A stretch of DNA of 64,000 nt from Bradyrhizobium frederickii (GCF_004570865.1 NZ_SPQS01000005.1:186001-250000); one strand, 5' to 3'. Positions 37,273-46,544 are shown, counted from the first letter of the stretch. Notes: a model not told the origin generated them from the letters alone. Numbers and translations are program-made.

Positions 37273-37641
37273 CTATTCGGCGGCGTCCGCCAGCGCCGCC
37301 GGCTCACCAAGGTTGCGCTCGCCCCACTCACGGATTGCCGCGACGACGGGCACGAAGCTCTTGCCTTTGCGGGTGAGGCGATACTCGACCTTCGGCGGCA
37401 CCTCACCGAAGTCCTTGCGGGCGATCAGGCCGCTCGCCGTGAGCGCCTTCAGTTCGCGGCTGAGCACGCGCGGCGTGATCTCCGCGCTGCCGTTGGCACC
37501 GCGCAGAAGGCCGCTGCGGATCTCGCCATAGCGGCGCGGGCCGTCCTTGAGGTCCCAGACGATGCGCAGCTTGTACTTGCCGCTGATCATCTTCTGAAAG
37601 GCCGCAACCGGACAGCTGCGCGCCGGGTTCGCCTTTGCCAT
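37273..37641 (-). CDS. HxlR-family winged-helix transcriptional regulator
   Basis: A 122-aa regulator of the HxlR (MarR-like) family, several of whose members sense electrophiles through an N-terminal Cys. A single Cys is near the start (ARSCPV). The winged-helix motif ISGKYKLRIVWDLKDGPRRYGEIR and PRVLSRELKALTASGLIARK is clear. I took the ATG at 37641 with GGAG eight bases upstream. It is divergent from a small ABM-domain gene, the usual arrangement for a HxlR regulator and its target; a repeated GTCCATACT in the gap is the probable operator. Confidence 0.92.
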   Translation of the reverse strand: MAKANPARSCPVAAFQKMISGKYKLRIVWDLKDGPRRYGEIRSGLLRGANGSAEITPRVLSRELKALTASGLIARKDFGEVPPKVEYRLTRKGKSFVPVVAAIREWGERNLGEPAALADAAE

Positions 37642-37696
37642 GTCGTCAGCTCCACGCGCAATCAGCTTGCGGCAGGATAGGAGCAACGACGAAAAA

Positions 37697-37723
37697 GTCC
37701 ATACTATCAATTTTGTCCATACT
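37697..37723. promoter_or_regulatory. direct-repeat operator candidate in the HxlR/ABM gap
   Basis: GTCCATACT occurs at 37697-37705 and again at 37715-37723, an 18-bp period on one face of the helix, in an AT-rich stretch between the divergent genes. Confidence 0.5.
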
Positions 37724-37780
37724 TGCGGCAGCGCCTCCAAGGCGCAGATGATGACGCACATGTCGAACAAGGAGCGTCAC

Positions 37781-38083
37781 ATGAAGCACTTCATGATCAA
37801 ATACGAATTCAAGGACGGCGCCACAGAGGCCTGGCACCAGGAGATCGGCCGCTTCATCAAGGCGATCGACAGCGATCCGGAGCTGAAAGGGCGGATCGGC
37901 TATCGCGTCCTGAAGCATCGCGACGACGGCAACTACTTCCATCTCGCCAGCGTCGCCGACGAGGATGCGCAGAAGACGCTGCAATCGCGCGACTTCTTCA
38001 AGGCCTATTCGGCGATGACACGACAGGTCTCCGGCGGCGAGGTGACGGCAACGCCGATCGAGATGATCGACGCAACGGCGTAG
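37781..38083 (+). CDS. small dimeric alpha/beta-barrel (ABM-like) protein
   Basis: A 100-aa soluble protein with the ferredoxin-like ABM/dimeric barrel pattern: KHFMIKYEFKDGATEAWHQEI, then GRIGYRVLKHRDDGNYFHLASVADEDA. Such proteins include small monooxygenases and unknowns; no catalytic residues can be assigned. The start at 37781 has AAGGAG seven bases upstream; the frame upstream to 37640 crosses the regulatory gap. It is divergent from the HxlR regulator and is probably its target. It could help detoxify quinone- or aldehyde-type stress (inference). Confidence 0.8.
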   Translation: MKHFMIKYEFKDGATEAWHQEIGRFIKAIDSDPELKGRIGYRVLKHRDDGNYFHLASVADEDAQKTLQSRDFFKAYSAMTRQVSGGEVTATPIEMIDATA

Positions 38084-38130
38084 CCACAAACACGGCTGTC
38101 GTCCCTGCGAACGCAGGACGACGGCGGTGG

Positions 38131-39300
38131 CTACTTCATCAACCCGGCCGCGGTCAGCGCGCGCGTGATGATCTGGCTGAGATCGAAGCCGCGCCCCTGC
38201 TCGCGCTTCGGTTCGGCCGGCTGTTCGGCGATCGCAGCGCGGATCGAGCGGGCGAGATGCGGCGCAGGCGAGAGCGCGGGCTTGGCCAAAGGCCTGGCGT
38301 CCGCCTTGGCAGCGTCCGCGATCCAGGCGGTGAGGCCGAAGAACTTGGCGATGTGGTAGGACGAGGAAATGCCGGCCTCGATCAGGAACGCGCCTTCGAC
38401 GCCATAGCGCTGGTCGTTGTCCGCGAGGCCCAACGGGGTGCCGTGCGCCATGTCGGTGATGGCGTAGGATTCGACCAGCGTCTCGCCGTCCTTGCCCCAC
38501 CAGGTCTGGCGCGGATGACCGTCGACGATGGTCTCCGCCATCGGCGCGTCCGGCAAATCGTGCAGATCGAGCCACTGTTTGACGATCTCGTTGGCATTGC
38601 CGGGATTGACGGTGCGGTCGGCACTGCCGTGCCACACCGAGATTTTCGGCCAGGGACCGCGATGACCGGAAGCGTTGCGCACGAGATCGCCGAGCTCGCG
38701 CGCCGGACGCACCGGGGAATGAAACATGCCGTCGAGCGCCTCGCGCAGGTTCGAGGCGATGCCATAGGGCAGTCCCGCAATGACCGCGCCGGCCGCGAAG
38801 ACCTCCGGGTAGGTCGCGAGCATCACCGAGGTCATGCCGCCACCGGCGGACAGGCCGGTGATGAAGACGCGCGTGGGATCGATGCGATGTGCCCCGACCA
38901 TGTGCGCGACCATCTCGCGGATCGAATGCGCCTCGCCGCTGCCTCGCGCCGTGTCTTCCGGATTGAACCAGTTGAAACAGGTATTGCCGTTGTTGATGCG
39001 CTGCTGCTCGGGCATCAGAAGCGCGAAGCCATAGTGCTGGGCCAGCGTCGACCAGCCGGCGCCAAGATCGTAAGCCGCCGCGGTCTGCCCGCAGCCATGC
39101 AGCACGACGACCAGCGCGCGCGGCTTCTGCAACCGCGCCGGCACGTAGGCGAACATGCGCAAGCCACCGGGATTGCCGCCGAAGCCGGTCACCTCCTGCA
39201 ACGGACTTGACGCATCCGCCCCGCGTCCAGGCTCGGCGAAGCGCAGACCGTCCAGCCTCGGCAGACGTCTCAACAGATCAATATTTTTGGCGAGCGACAC
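38131..39300 (-). CDS. PHB depolymerase-family (LpqC-like) esterase
   Basis: A 389-aa alpha/beta hydrolase of the esterase-PHB depolymerase group (poly(3-hydroxybutyrate) depolymerase or feruloyl esterase-like). HGCGQTAAAYD forms the oxyanion region, and GLSAGGGMTSVM holds the nucleophilic Ser. The Asp is in WHGSADRTVNPGN and the His in TDMAHGTPLG. There is no clear signal peptide, so it may be cytoplasmic or use another route. The C-terminal about 60 residues are Lys/Ala-rich. The upstream gap (39301-39446) is AT-rich and is the likely promoter. Activity on PHB, feruloyl or acetyl esters is undecided. Confidence 0.85.
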   Translation of the reverse strand: MSLAKNIDLLRRLPRLDGLRFAEPGRGADASSPLQEVTGFGGNPGGLRMFAYVPARLQKPRALVVVLHGCGQTAAAYDLGAGWSTLAQHYGFALLMPEQQRINNGNTCFNWFNPEDTARGSGEAHSIREMVAHMVGAHRIDPTRVFITGLSAGGGMTSVMLATYPEVFAAGAVIAGLPYGIASNLREALDGMFHSPVRPARELGDLVRNASGHRGPWPKISVWHGSADRTVNPGNANEIVKQWLDLHDLPDAPMAETIVDGHPRQTWWGKDGETLVESYAITDMAHGTPLGLADNDQRYGVEGAFLIEAGISSSYHIAKFFGLTAWIADAAKADARPLAKPALSPAPHLARSIRAAIAEQPAEPKREQGRGFDLSQIITRALTAAGLMK

Positions 39301-39446
39301 GGCAACTTCCTGGTGGGGCGACGTTCAACGTTCAGCCAAACCAGATAGTTGCTGCGTTGCAAAATAAAAAGACCGTGCGCTGTCAATTCAGCGAAATCAG
39401 CGGAAATCCTGCGGAAATCGCACGCATTAACCTCATTGGCGCAACT

Positions 39447-40853
39447 TCATGTCGATGCGCGGCGCAGCCACGTCAGAAATGCGGCACAAATCATGATCAA
39501 TGTCACAAACAATCCGAGCGAGACCACAAATCCTGCGCGCGCTGATTGCAGAGCCTCGATCGCGAAGAACACCGCGCCGATTGCGGCCACCCCGGCCGCA
39601 TTTCCGATCTGCGCAATGGTGCCGTAGATACCGGAGGCCGAGCCCGCGGCGACGGGCTTCACGGTCGAGAGCACCACGCCGGAGAGCGGCGCCATCACCA
39701 ATCCCTGACCGTAGCCAAAGATGATCATGGTGAGGGCGAGCAGGAGCGGCGACGCCGCATCGACATAGCCTGCGACAAGCGCGAGGGCGGCGAGGCCCGC
39801 GGCCTGGATCGCGCAGCCCTCGATCAGCACCCTGCTGCCGCGATGCTGCGCCCGCGCGCCACTGTGGCGCGACGCCACGACGAAGGCCAAAGCGAGCGGG
39901 AGGAAGGCCATGCCGGCCGTGAGCGGCGGGATCTCGAGGCCGCGCTGCATGAACAGCGTCATGACCAGATAGAAGGAGAGGTTGGCAAGGAAGAAGAAGA
40001 AGGCAGCGCCAAGCCCGCGCAGGAAGGCTGCGTCGGACAGCAGCGTGAGATCGATCAACGGCATGCCGCCGGCGCGCGCCACCGCATGCTCCAGCTTCAG
40101 GAACCCGGCGAGGATGACGCCGCCGAGGGCCATGACGGCCCAGAGCCAGAGGCTCCAGCCGACATCGTGACCAAACAGCAGCGGGCCGATCAGGCACAGC
40201 AGCCCTGCGAACAGAACCACGCTGCCTTTGATATCGAGCCTTGTCCCCGAGCGCCGCGGCGCCGACGGCATGATGCGCCAGGCGGCTGCTGCAATGGCGA
40301 GGCCGCCGGGCACGTTGACGAAGAACACCGACCGCCAGCCGGTGCCGGCAAGATCAACCGTGAGCAAGAGCCCGCCGAGCAGGAAGCCGGCCGCGCCGGC
40401 CAGCCCGAGCACGATGCCGTAGACGGCGAAGGCGCGGCCGCGCGATTCATCCGTGAACAACAGATGCAATGTCGCCAACACCTGAGGCACCATCAGCGCC
40501 GCGGTCGCGCCTTGCGCCAGCCGAGCAATGATCAGTTCCAAGCCGGATTGGGCGAGGCCGCACCACAGCGACGTCAGGGTGAAGCCGAGCACGCCGGCGA
40601 GAAATACGTTCTTGGTGCCATGGATGTCGCCGAGCCGGCCGCCGGTGACGACCAGCGTGGCATAGGCGATCAGATAGATCGCAATCACGGATTCGATCTG
40701 GGCCGGCGTCGCCTGCAGCTCGACTGCGATGGTGGGAATGGCGACGTTCACGATGAAGGCATCGACGCCGAACATGAACTGGGCGGCCACGACGATCGCC
40801 AAGACCCACCAGCGGCTGGTCGAGTCGATTGGCTTTGTGACGATTTGATGCAT
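39447..40853 (-). CDS. DHA2-type MFS transporter
   Basis: A 468-aa drug:proton antiporter-type permease with 13-14 predicted helices. It has the start WWVLAIVVAAQFMFGVDAFIVNVAIP, motif A (VTGGRLGDIHGTKNVF) and motif C-like GLAGAAGFLLGGLLL. I chose the ATG at 40853 (MHQIVTKP). The next gene on the other strand is a luciferase-like monooxygenase, 367 bp away. A perfect palindrome (40909-40923) 56-70 bp upstream is a candidate repressor site, though no regulator gene is adjacent. Substrate unknown. Confidence 0.9.
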   Translation of the reverse strand: MHQIVTKPIDSTSRWWVLAIVVAAQFMFGVDAFIVNVAIPTIAVELQATPAQIESVIAIYLIAYATLVVTGGRLGDIHGTKNVFLAGVLGFTLTSLWCGLAQSGLELIIARLAQGATAALMVPQVLATLHLLFTDESRGRAFAVYGIVLGLAGAAGFLLGGLLLTVDLAGTGWRSVFFVNVPGGLAIAAAAWRIMPSAPRRSGTRLDIKGSVVLFAGLLCLIGPLLFGHDVGWSLWLWAVMALGGVILAGFLKLEHAVARAGGMPLIDLTLLSDAAFLRGLGAAFFFFLANLSFYLVMTLFMQRGLEIPPLTAGMAFLPLALAFVVASRHSGARAQHRGSRVLIEGCAIQAAGLAALALVAGYVDAASPLLLALTMIIFGYGQGLVMAPLSGVVLSTVKPVAAGSASGIYGTIAQIGNAAGVAAIGAVFFAIEALQSARAGFVVSLGLFVTLIMICAAFLTWLRRAST

Positions 40854-41220
40854 CGGTGCGGATCCCTGGCTCGCGGCCGATGATCTCAAACCACATGCAA
40901 GGCCGCGATTACCTCACAGGTAAGGTTCGTGCCCTCCTCGCCTCGTGTGCGAGGAGAGGCCGGAATTCAAACGGAGTCGTATTCCGGGTGAGGGGAATTT
41001 CCGCGAACTGCGCGCAACGACGGCGTGGGGACATTTCGGAAGTCCAACTGACACCCGCGGAGACTCCCCCCACCCTGACCCCCTACCCGCAAGCGGGGAG
41101 AAGGAGAAAAACACGCATGCCTGCATTCCGCCGTGCGGGACACCGCGTGATTGCGTTTGCTCACTCCGGCACGTAGCCTTGCCGCCTCAACAAACAGAAA
41201 ATCAAAGCCGGAGAAACGCC
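40854..41220. other. divergent intergenic region with operator and palindromic repeat
   Basis: This 367-bp region separates the MFS pump (minus) and the monooxygenase (plus). TTACCTCACAGGTAA (40909-40923) has perfect 6-bp arms, near the MFS gene. From 40933 to about 41103 there is a family F repeat (CCTCCTCGCCTCGTGTGCGA ... CCCTACCCGCAAGCGGGGAG). No protein-like frame is evident. Confidence 0.6.
40909..40923. promoter_or_regulatory. palindromic operator candidate upstream of the MFS gene
   Basis: TTACCT-CAC-AGGTAA, 56-70 bp before the MFS start codon. It fits a dimeric winged-helix or TetR-type repressor in size. The cognate regulator is not in the neighbourhood. Confidence 0.45.
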
Positions 41221-42456
41221 ATGGCGCGCCTGAAGTTCGGAGCCTTTCTTGCCCCGCATCACCCGATCGGGGAGCATCCGATGCTCCAGTTCCGGCGCGA
41301 CCTCGACCTGGTCGAGCAGCTCGACGCGCTCGGTTATGACGAGTTCTGGTGCGGCGAGCACCATTCATCCGGCTGGGAGATGATCGCCTCGCCCGAGATG
41401 TTCCTGGCCGCGGCCGGCGAGCGCACCAAGCGGATCAAGCTCGGCACCGGCGTGGTATCGCTGCCGTATCATCATCCCTACAACGTCGCCCAGCGCATGG
41501 TGCAGCTCGACCACATGACCGGCGGCCGCGCCATCTTCGGCTCCGGCCCCGGCGCCCTCGCCTCGGACGCCCATACGCTCGGCATCGACCCGATGACGCA
41601 GCGCGACCGCCAGGACGAGGCCATCGGCATCATCCGCCGCCTCTTCAACGGCGAGCGTGTCACCGCCAAGAGCGACTGGTTCACCATGAACGACGCCGCG
41701 CTGCAGATCCTGCCGCTGCAAGAGGAAATGCCGTTCGTGGTGGCCTCGCAGATCTCGCCCTCGGGCATGACGCTGGCCGGCAAATACGGCATCGGCATCA
41801 TCTCGCTGGGATCGATGACGACGCAGGGGCTGATGTCGCTGCAGCAGCAATGGCAGTTCGCCGAGGACGCGGCGAAAAAGCACGGCACCAAGGTCGACCG
41901 TGCCGACTGGCGCGTGCTCCTGACCTTTCATATCGCCGAGACCCGCGAGCAGGCGCGCAAGGAGGCCGGCGCCGGGCTGATGCGCTGGCACAACGAATAT
42001 AATGTCGGCACGCTGCAGCGGCCGGGTCTCACCGCGTTCTCCTCGCCCGACGAGGCCGTGGACAAGACCGCCTTCGTCGAGGGCGCGGCCTCCACCATCG
42101 GCACGCCCGACGATCTCGTCAAAACCATCAAGAACGTGATGCAGGTCTCCGGCGGCGTCGGCGCCATCATCGGCTTCGTGCATGACTGGGCCAACCCGGA
42201 AAATACGCGCCGGAGCTGGGACATGGTTGCGCGCTACGTCGTGCCGGAGATCAACGGCTATATCGACGGCCTGCGCAGGTCGCAAAAATTCGTGATCGAG
42301 AACCGCGCGATCTTCGAGCGCGCGGGCCAGGCGGTGATGGCCAAGATCATGGAGAACGAGAAGGCCGCCGAGGCGCTCAAGGTGACCGGCCCGGGCCGTG
42401 TCGCCATCCCCGCCGTCAACGCCCCGGATCTGCAGAAGGAGGCGGCGAAGCGGTAG
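41221..42456 (+). CDS. luciferase-like (LLM) flavin-dependent monooxygenase
   Basis: A 411-aa member of the bacterial luciferase-like superfamily, which use FMNH2 or F420 supplied by a partner reductase. It has the TIM-barrel features KFGAFLAPHHPIGEHPM, YDEFWCGEHHSSGWEM and the flavin-loop GTGVVSLPYHHPYNVAQRMVQL. It resembles alkane- or limonene monooxygenase-like LLM proteins, but the substrate cannot be read. The start at 41221 has GGAGA upstream; the frame to 40945 reads through the repeat. The MFS pump upstream and P450 downstream suggest terpene/aromatic oxidation or detoxification (inference only). Confidence 0.88.
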   Translation: MARLKFGAFLAPHHPIGEHPMLQFRRDLDLVEQLDALGYDEFWCGEHHSSGWEMIASPEMFLAAAGERTKRIKLGTGVVSLPYHHPYNVAQRMVQLDHMTGGRAIFGSGPGALASDAHTLGIDPMTQRDRQDEAIGIIRRLFNGERVTAKSDWFTMNDAALQILPLQEEMPFVVASQISPSGMTLAGKYGIGIISLGSMTTQGLMSLQQQWQFAEDAAKKHGTKVDRADWRVLLTFHIAETREQARKEAGAGLMRWHNEYNVGTLQRPGLTAFSSPDEAVDKTAFVEGAASTIGTPDDLVKTIKNVMQVSGGVGAIIGFVHDWANPENTRRSWDMVARYVVPEINGYIDGLRRSQKFVIENRAIFERAGQAVMAKIMENEKAAEALKVTGPGRVAIPAVNAPDLQKEAAKR

Positions 42457-42469
42457 GTCGCGCGGCACT

Positions 42470-42605
42470 CGTCGCCCCGGGGCGCGCGCAGCGCGAACCC
42501 GGGACCCATAACCACAGGATGCAGTTTTACGAAGACTCGGAGTTGCCGGCTTCGCGCCACAACCTCTTCCTGTGGTTATGGGTCCCCGCCTACGCGGGGA
42601 CGACG
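42470..42605. repeat. family A composite palindromic repeat
   Basis: Outer arms CGTCGCCCCGGGGCGCGCGC / CCCCGCCTACGCGGGGACGACG, inner arms GACCCATAACCACAGG / CCTGTGGTTATGGGTCC, core GACTCGGAGTTGCCGGC. It separates the monooxygenase and P450 genes, which are on the same strand. Confidence 0.8.
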
Positions 42606-42697
42606 ATGTCGTGTGGTCTTTTGCGCCAGCAACCGTCGCATCATCGCGGCCGGATCGTGCTATGTTCGCGGAGCTTGGCTCAACCGGAGCAATCGTC

Positions 42698-44074
42698 ATG
42701 TCGATGCAGAATGTGGCCGCAACGTCGCCCGACTACACCGCGCCCAAACGCAACGCGCTGACGCACATTCCCGGCGATGAAGGCTGGCCGATCATCGGCA
42801 AGACCCTCCAGGTGCTGGCCGATCCCAAAGGCCATGTCGAGGCGAACGGCGCCAAATACGGCCCGGTCTACCGCACCCATGTTTTCGGCGAGACCAATGT
42901 GGTGCTGCTCGGGCCTGAGGCCAACGAGCTCGTGATGTTCGACCAGCAGAAGCTGTTCTCCTCGACCCACGGCTGGAACAAGGTGCTCGGCCTGTTGTTT
43001 CCGCGCGGATTGATGCTGCTCGATTTCGACGAGCACCGGCTGCACCGCAAGACGCTGTCAGTCGCCTTCAAGTCCGGCCCGATGAAATCCTACCTCGCCG
43101 ATCTCGACCGCGGCATCGCCGCCCGGGTCGCGCGGTGGAAGGCCAAACCCGGCGAGATGCAGCTCTATCCGGCGATGAAGCAGCTCACGCTCGATCTCGC
43201 CGCGGCCTCGTTCCTCGGCGCCGACCTCGGACCGGAGGTCGACGAGATCAACCGCGCCTTCGTCGACATGGTCGCGGCCGCCGTCGCCCCGATCCGGCGC
43301 CCCCTGCCCGGCACGCAGATGGCGCGGGGCGTAAAGGGGCGTAAGCGCATCGTCGCCTATTTCCGCGAGCAGATTCCGCTGCGACGCGGCAATCACGGCG
43401 GCGACGATCTGTTCTCGCAGCTCTGCCGCGCCACCCACGAGGACGGCGCGCTGCTGTCCGAGCAGGACATCATCGACCATATGAGCTTCTTGATGATGGC
43501 GGCGCATGACACGCTGACCTCGTCGCTGACCTCCTTCGTCGGCGAGCTCGCCGCCAACCCGGACTGGCAGGACAGGCTGCGCGCGGAAGTTCTCGCGCTC
43601 GGGCTCGCGCCGGGCGCGCCCAGCAGTTTCGACGACCTCGAGAAGATGCCGCTGACGGAGATGGCGTTCAAGGAAGCACTGCGGATCAAGCCGCCGGTGC
43701 CCTCGATGCCTCGCCGCGCGATGCGCGATTTCACCTTCAAGGGTTTTACGATTCCCGCCGGCACCGCGGTCGGCGTCAACCCGCTCTATACCCACCACAT
43801 GAAGGAGATCTGGCCTGACCCGGACCGCTTCGATCCCCTGCGTTTCACCGAGGAAGCCCAGCGCGGCCGCCACCGCTTCGCATGGGTCCCGTTCGGCGGC
43901 GGCGCGCATATGTGCCTCGGCCTGCACTTCGCCTACATGCAGGCGAAATGCTTCGCGCGGCACTTTCTGCAGAACATCGAAGTGTCGCTGGAACAGGGCT
44001 ACAAGCCGGACTGGCAGATGTGGCCGATCCCGAAGCCCCGGGACGGCTTGCGGGTGCGGGTGAAGGCGATCTAG
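42698..44074 (+). CDS. cytochrome P450
   Basis: A 458-aa haem-thiolate monooxygenase without membrane anchor. The haem ligand is Cys406 in FGGGAHMCLG. The K-helix ExxR is Glu326-Arg329, and the I-helix is MSFLMMAAHDTLTSS with His-Asp instead of the common acid-Thr order. The sequence resembles the CYP120/CYP26-like bacterial group; substrate unknown. No ferredoxin or reductase gene adjoins it, so redox partners come from elsewhere. I started at MSMQNV (42698; GGAG nine bases upstream); ATG 42662 is an alternative. Confidence 0.92.
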   Translation: MSMQNVAATSPDYTAPKRNALTHIPGDEGWPIIGKTLQVLADPKGHVEANGAKYGPVYRTHVFGETNVVLLGPEANELVMFDQQKLFSSTHGWNKVLGLLFPRGLMLLDFDEHRLHRKTLSVAFKSGPMKSYLADLDRGIAARVARWKAKPGEMQLYPAMKQLTLDLAAASFLGADLGPEVDEINRAFVDMVAAAVAPIRRPLPGTQMARGVKGRKRIVAYFREQIPLRRGNHGGDDLFSQLCRATHEDGALLSEQDIIDHMSFLMMAAHDTLTSSLTSFVGELAANPDWQDRLRAEVLALGLAPGAPSSFDDLEKMPLTEMAFKEALRIKPPVPSMPRRAMRDFTFKGFTIPAGTAVGVNPLYTHHMKEIWPDPDRFDPLRFTEEAQRGRHRFAWVPFGGGAHMCLGLHFAYMQAKCFARHFLQNIEVSLEQGYKPDWQMWPIPKPRDGLRVRVKAI

Positions 44075-44120
44075 CGTCCACTCTCGTGTCCCGGACGGCG
44101 CGAGCCGGGGCACGAGGTCT

Positions 44121-44208
44121 CGTAGGGTGTGCAAAGGCGCGGAGCGCCGTGCCCACGTTTCGTCGCGATAAGAATTCGTGGGCACGCTTCGCTTTGCCCA
44201 CCCTACGA
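44121..44208. repeat. family C repeat
   Basis: CGTAGGGTGTGCAAAGGCGCGG ... GTGCCCACG faces CGTGGGCACGCTTCGCTTTGCCCACCCTACG. Compare 12549 and 32212. It separates the convergent P450 and SDR genes. Confidence 0.8.
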
Positions 44209-44228
44209 CACCGCCGGTGGAGCGGCCT

Positions 44229-45068
44229 CTACGCCCCCTGGTCGAATGCCTTGCGCAAGGCCACATAGCCCTGCTGCTGCTGGCTCCAGTTGCGGCCGCC
44301 GGTCATGGCGCCGTCGACGACGAGATCGTGGCCGTTGATGAAGCTGGATTCGTCGCTCGCCAGAAACACCGCGGCCTGGGCGATGTCGTCGGGCAGGCCG
44401 GCACGCGGGATCGGCTGCGCGGTCTTGTAGACCTCGCGCATCACCGCCGGCGTTTTCTCCGCGGCATCGGTCGAAAGCCCGAGCGCCTTGCCGAAAATCC
44501 CGGTCGCGATCGCACCAGGCGAGATCGAGTTGACGCGCACGTTGGACTCGCCGAGCTCCATCGCCACGCATTTGGTGAGATGGATCACCGCCGCCTTGGC
44601 CGCGCTGTAGACCATCGAGGACGAGAAGCCGGCAAGGCGGCCGGCGATGCTGCCATTGTTGATGATGCTGCCGCTCCCCTGCTTCTTCATCACGGGCGCG
44701 GCGTGCTTCATGCCGAGCATGACACTGCGCACCAGCGTCGCCATTGCCGCATCGAAGCGCTCGACCTCGAGGCCCTCGATGCCGCCGGTCTGCGCCGGGC
44801 CGCCCGCATTGTTGAACAGGCAGTCGATCCGGCCGAACTTGTCCACGGCGAGCGCGATCAGGGCCTGCATCTGCGCTTCGACCGTCACGTCGGTCTGGCG
44901 GAAGATGCAATTGGCCCCGAGCTGCTTCGCCAGCGCCTCGCCTTCCGGTACGCGCCGGCCCGCGATCACAATTTTGGCACCTTCGGCAACGAAGACTTCC
45001 GCAGTGCGCAATCCGATCCCGCTCGTCGCTCCCGTAATCACCGCAACCTTGCCGTCCAGCCTGCCCAT
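44229..45068 (-). CDS. short-chain dehydrogenase/reductase
   Basis: A 279-aa classical SDR. The cofactor motif TGATSGIG at the N-terminus, NNAG, the catalytic Ser (NNGSIAG) and YSAAK are present. An RR pair after beta-2 (AGRRVPEG) favours NADP(H). The C-terminus (SSFINGHDLVVDGAMTGG) is of cyclopentanol dehydrogenase or 2,5-dichloro-2,5-cyclohexadiene-diol dehydrogenase type. Substrate unknown; nearby oxygenases make an alcohol or diol from hydroxylation possible (inference). It is divergent from the HWE kinase gene. Confidence 0.9.
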   Translation of the reverse strand: MGRLDGKVAVITGATSGIGLRTAEVFVAEGAKIVIAGRRVPEGEALAKQLGANCIFRQTDVTVEAQMQALIALAVDKFGRIDCLFNNAGGPAQTGGIEGLEVERFDAAMATLVRSVMLGMKHAAPVMKKQGSGSIINNGSIAGRLAGFSSSMVYSAAKAAVIHLTKCVAMELGESNVRVNSISPGAIATGIFGKALGLSTDAAEKTPAVMREVYKTAQPIPRAGLPDDIAQAAVFLASDESSFINGHDLVVDGAMTGGRNWSQQQQGYVALRKAFDQGA

Positions 45069-45247
45069 GGAATGTTCCTGTTTTCAAACGATTTGATGCC
45101 AAATGGCGAAACCTGGCCGCTGCCATGGCCGGAGCCGCTACTATTCCTGCCCGCTTCCGCCGAGGCAAGCTATGCTTGTGCGCACGGCATGCGTAAAATC
45201 CTGATGGGTCGCGCGCTTTTCGAATGCCTATCGCAACTGGGCCGCGC

Positions 45248-46213
45248 ATGGGGAAGCTGATCGACGAGTTCCGCAATGGCTGGCAGGGCACGGCGCCACC
45301 CTCGCTCGGTCTCAGCATCTCCTTTGCGGTTCTCTGCCTGTTGGCCGCGACCCTGGTCCGTTGGGGACTCGCCCATGTGCGCCCCGACGTCTACTTCACG
45401 CCGTACTTCCCGGCCGTGTTCTTTGCCGCCGCATTCGGAGGCTTCCGGATCGGTATCGTCACCGCGCTGGTCGGCGGCGTGCTGGGCGTCGTCGTGAATT
45501 TCGGCGATGCCTTTGCCGATCGCGCGCGGTTTGCCCTGCTCGCGCTCTATTGGGCGGTCTGCGCGCTCACCATCTGGGGCGTCGAGCACTATCGCACCAT
45601 GCTGGCGGAGCAGCGCCGGATCGCCAAGCGCCTGATCGAGGAAGAAGAGTATCGCAAGCTGCTGGTCGACGAGCTCCAGCACCGGTTGAAGAACAAGCTG
45701 TCGACGGTTCACGCCGTGCTGCACCAGGTGCTGCATGACCAGCCGCAGGTCTGGGCCCGGGTCGATCCGCGGCTGCGCTCGCTGGCCGCGACCGACGATC
45801 TGATCTCGCGGATCGACAAGGCCGGCTGCGACATCCGCGATCTCCTGATCTCGGAGCTCGGGCCTTACGGCCATGTCCGCTTCACCCTCAATGGCGAGCG
45901 GCTGTTCCTGCCGCCGAGGCTCGCGGTCACGCTGTCGTTGATGTTTCACGAGCTCGCCACCAACGCCGGCAAGTATGGTGCGTTCTCCGCACCGCGCGGT
46001 CTGTTGCAGGTGTCGTGGACCGTCAGCGATGACCGCCTGACCATCACCTGGGACGAGACCGAGGGGCCGAGCGTGGACAAGGTCTCCGAGCCCGGCTTCG
46101 GCACCAAGCTGCTGAAATCGGCCCTGTCGGCCTTCGATGGCAGGACCGAGATCTCCTACCTGAAGACCGGACTGCATTGCATCATGCAGTGCCGAATTCC
46201 GCGAGGCGAGTAA
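45248..46213 (+). CDS. HWE/HisKA_2-type membrane sensor histidine kinase
   Basis: A 321-aa kinase with four predicted membrane helices in a DUF4118/MASE-like input region (FTPYFPAVFFAAAFGGFRIGIVTALVGG). A kinase core of the alphaproteobacterial HWE/HisKA_2 type follows. The phosphorylated His145 lies in VDELQHRLKNKLSTVHAVLHQ, and the N-box is HELATNAGKYGAFS. No response regulator or sigma-factor (EcfG/PhyR) gene is adjacent, so the partner is unknown. The start is uncertain: ATG 45224 and 45248 both lack a clear ribosome-binding site. Confidence 0.88.
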   Translation: MGKLIDEFRNGWQGTAPPSLGLSISFAVLCLLAATLVRWGLAHVRPDVYFTPYFPAVFFAAAFGGFRIGIVTALVGGVLGVVVNFGDAFADRARFALLALYWAVCALTIWGVEHYRTMLAEQRRIAKRLIEEEEYRKLLVDELQHRLKNKLSTVHAVLHQVLHDQPQVWARVDPRLRSLAATDDLISRIDKAGCDIRDLLISELGPYGHVRFTLNGERLFLPPRLAVTLSLMFHELATNAGKYGAFSAPRGLLQVSWTVSDDRLTITWDETEGPSVDKVSEPGFGTKLLKSALSAFDGRTEISYLKTGLHCIMQCRIPRGE

Positions 46214-46275
46214 ATCTCGCAACGCCGCTTGCGGGTAGGGCAATCGCATGTGATCTTGCGCGATCTGAGCACGCG

Positions 46276-46410
46276 CCCCGTCCTTCGAGACGACCGCTCC
46301 GCGGTCTCCTCAGGATGAGGCTAAGCGGCATCGGTACTCGTCTAACTAGCGCAGGGCACTCCGTCCTCATCCTGAGGGCCCGCCAACGGCGGGCGTCTCG
46401 AAGGATGGCC
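46276..46410. repeat. family D palindromic repeat
   Basis: Arms CCGTCCTTCGAGACGACCG and CGGGCGTCTCGAAGGATGG, inner arms CTCCTCAGGATGAGG and CCTCATCCTGAGG. The motif recurs in many rhizobial genomes (recollection, not searched). Confidence 0.75.
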
Positions 46411-46544
46411 CCAGGAGCCCGCTCCCACGCGCGCTCGGCCCGTGCTTTCGCATGCGCTGTTGACGCTCTGTTAATGACGATCGTCTGCGCACCTCGCAAC
46501 GTCGCAAGTTTCCGCCAAAACAGCCCCGTATTTCTCCGGACCCC

